From NCBI GenBank assembly GCA_016711215.1, contig JADJTL010000005.1, positions 231,943 to 295,942 of the forward strand: 64,000 nt of DNA, written 5' to 3'. Made by a program: the position numbers and the translations under genes. The DNA comes from Pseudomonadota bacterium (lineage in GTDB: Bacteria; Myxococcota_A; Polyangia; GCA-2747355). The notes beneath the pieces are model-generated. The model saw nothing but the letters and a program-made list of their open reading frames with translations. It was not told where the DNA came from and did no database searches. Of the stretch, positions 63,604-64,000 are shown one piece after another. Every line of letters starts with the position of its first letter. Position 1 is the stretch's first letter.

Positions 63604-64000
63604 CGCGGAGCGCGTCAAGGTCGTCGCCGATACGCGGGAGCAGGAGCCCTACGCGTTCGACCCCGACGTGATCGAGGTGGTCCGCCGGGCCCTGCCTGCC
63701 GGCGACTACTCGCTGCCGGGCTACGAGGCGTCGATAGCCGTCGAGCGCAAGACCCTCGCCGACTACGTGTCCTCGGTGATCCGCGGCCGTGACCGCTTCC
63801 TGCGCGAGTTGCGGGCGCTGGCCGAGTACGACCTCGGCTGCGTCGTGGTCGAGGGCTCGCTCGAGGACATCGCCGCGCACCGCTACCGGTCCGACGCGAG
63901 CCCGAGCGCAATTCTCGGGGCGACAGTCTCGATCATCGTCGACCACGACGTGCCGGTCTTCTTCTGCGGCGATCGCCAGCACGCGTGCCGCTTCGCCGAG
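63563..64000 (+). CDS. ERCC4-domain nuclease, partial at right edge
   Basis: ATG 63563 follows AGGAGACGG and opens a frame that runs off the window after 146 residues. The ERCC4/XPF-type nuclease core is visible: VVADTREQEPYAF, LPAGDYSLPGYEASIAVERK (the E-R-K triad) and RGRDRFLRELRALAEYDLG, then the strand VVVEGSLEDIAAHRYR. Such nucleases cut branched or flap DNA. Placed after the Sak4-like and DUF669 genes, it likely processes recombination intermediates of the element. It is absent from simple ORF listings only because it has no stop in the window. Confidence 0.88.
   Translation, partial: MPKASPGTTKSPSSAERVKVVADTREQEPYAFDPDVIEVVRRALPAGDYSLPGYEASIAVERKTLADYVSSVIRGRDRFLRELRALAEYDLGCVVVEGSLEDIAAHRYRSDASPSAILGATVSIIVDHDVPVFFCGDRQHACRFAE

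Larger units (their letters stand above)
51920..64000. mobile_element. integrated element with large serine recombinase, LexA, sigma factor and recombination genes (extends past right edge)
   Basis: A leftward module (DUF2924 gene, serine recombinase, HTH gene) and a rightward module (LexA, AAA+ proteins, sigma factor, RecB/Cas4-like nuclease, Sak4-like ATPase, DUF669, ERCC4 nuclease) diverge from about 54.7-55.0 kb. This fits an integrative element or satellite of phage ancestry. No structural or conjugation genes are seen inside the window, and neither attachment site is identified. Its left end abuts the defence operon at 51.95 kb. Confidence 0.65.

Overview
The window reads as a chromosomal segment of a high-GC Gram-negative bacterium, most like a myxobacterium or related deltaproteobacterium. 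The pointers are LPS genes (kdsB, an lpxL-type acyltransferase, lptC/A/B), an Omp85-like barrel, sigma-54 beside a PTS phosphorelay, and a PilZ/PEGA receptor of a type common in that group. No rRNA or taxon-specific marker is present, so the assignment is an inference.

Region 1, about 1-30.9 kb, is core chromosome. It runs guaA-guaB, a GspE-N-like protein, glnD, a UvrD-family helicase, a HEAT-repeat protein, a TlpA-type thioredoxin and a metalloprotease/propeller/barrel fusion. A long minus-strand cluster follows: kdsB, pyrG, lpxL, lptC, lptA, lptB, rpoN, ptsN, rapZ, ptsH, ptsI and a GNAT gene. This joins LPS precursor supply, LPS export, sigma-54 and an EI-HPr-EIIANtr phosphorelay. accC, a secreted protein, the PilZ/PEGA protein and tRNA-Asn(GTT) close the region.

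Region 2, about 30.9-33.5 kb, holds strong terminators and an IS1634-like transposase. The transposase carries a ParB/KorB-type HTH insert and is broken by a one-base lesion in an A/T run.

Region 3, about 33.8-51.95 kb, is a defence island with lower GC than the core, mostly joined by ATGA overlaps. It encodes an HTH protein, an SNF2 helicase with a DUF3883-like tail, a Zn-hook AAA ATPase, a PD-(D/E)XK protein, a DUF1156 adenine methyltransferase, a dual-OB-like protein, two DUF488 proteins, a DUF499 ATPase and a second helicase. The layout fits the helicase-methylase-ATPase (Hma) type of defence locus with extra genes embedded in it. The AAA/PD-(D/E)XK pair is the best candidate for an undescribed module.

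Region 4, about 51.9 kb to the right edge, is an integrated element. It has a ParB-like HTH gene, a large serine recombinase, a DUF2924 gene, a LexA-type repressor with an operator-like promoter, a sigma-54-activator-like AAA+ protein without GAFTGA, a sigma factor, and a recombination cassette (RecB/Cas4-like nuclease, Sak4-like ATPase, DUF669 protein, ERCC4 nuclease).

Many genes, especially in regions 2-4, are interrupted by single-base indels that restore a conserved protein when reversed. The coordinates below therefore give whole reconstructed genes and mark each lesion. The pattern suggests residual assembly error, but true decay cannot be excluded, and the SNF2 helicase also seems to lack an internal segment.
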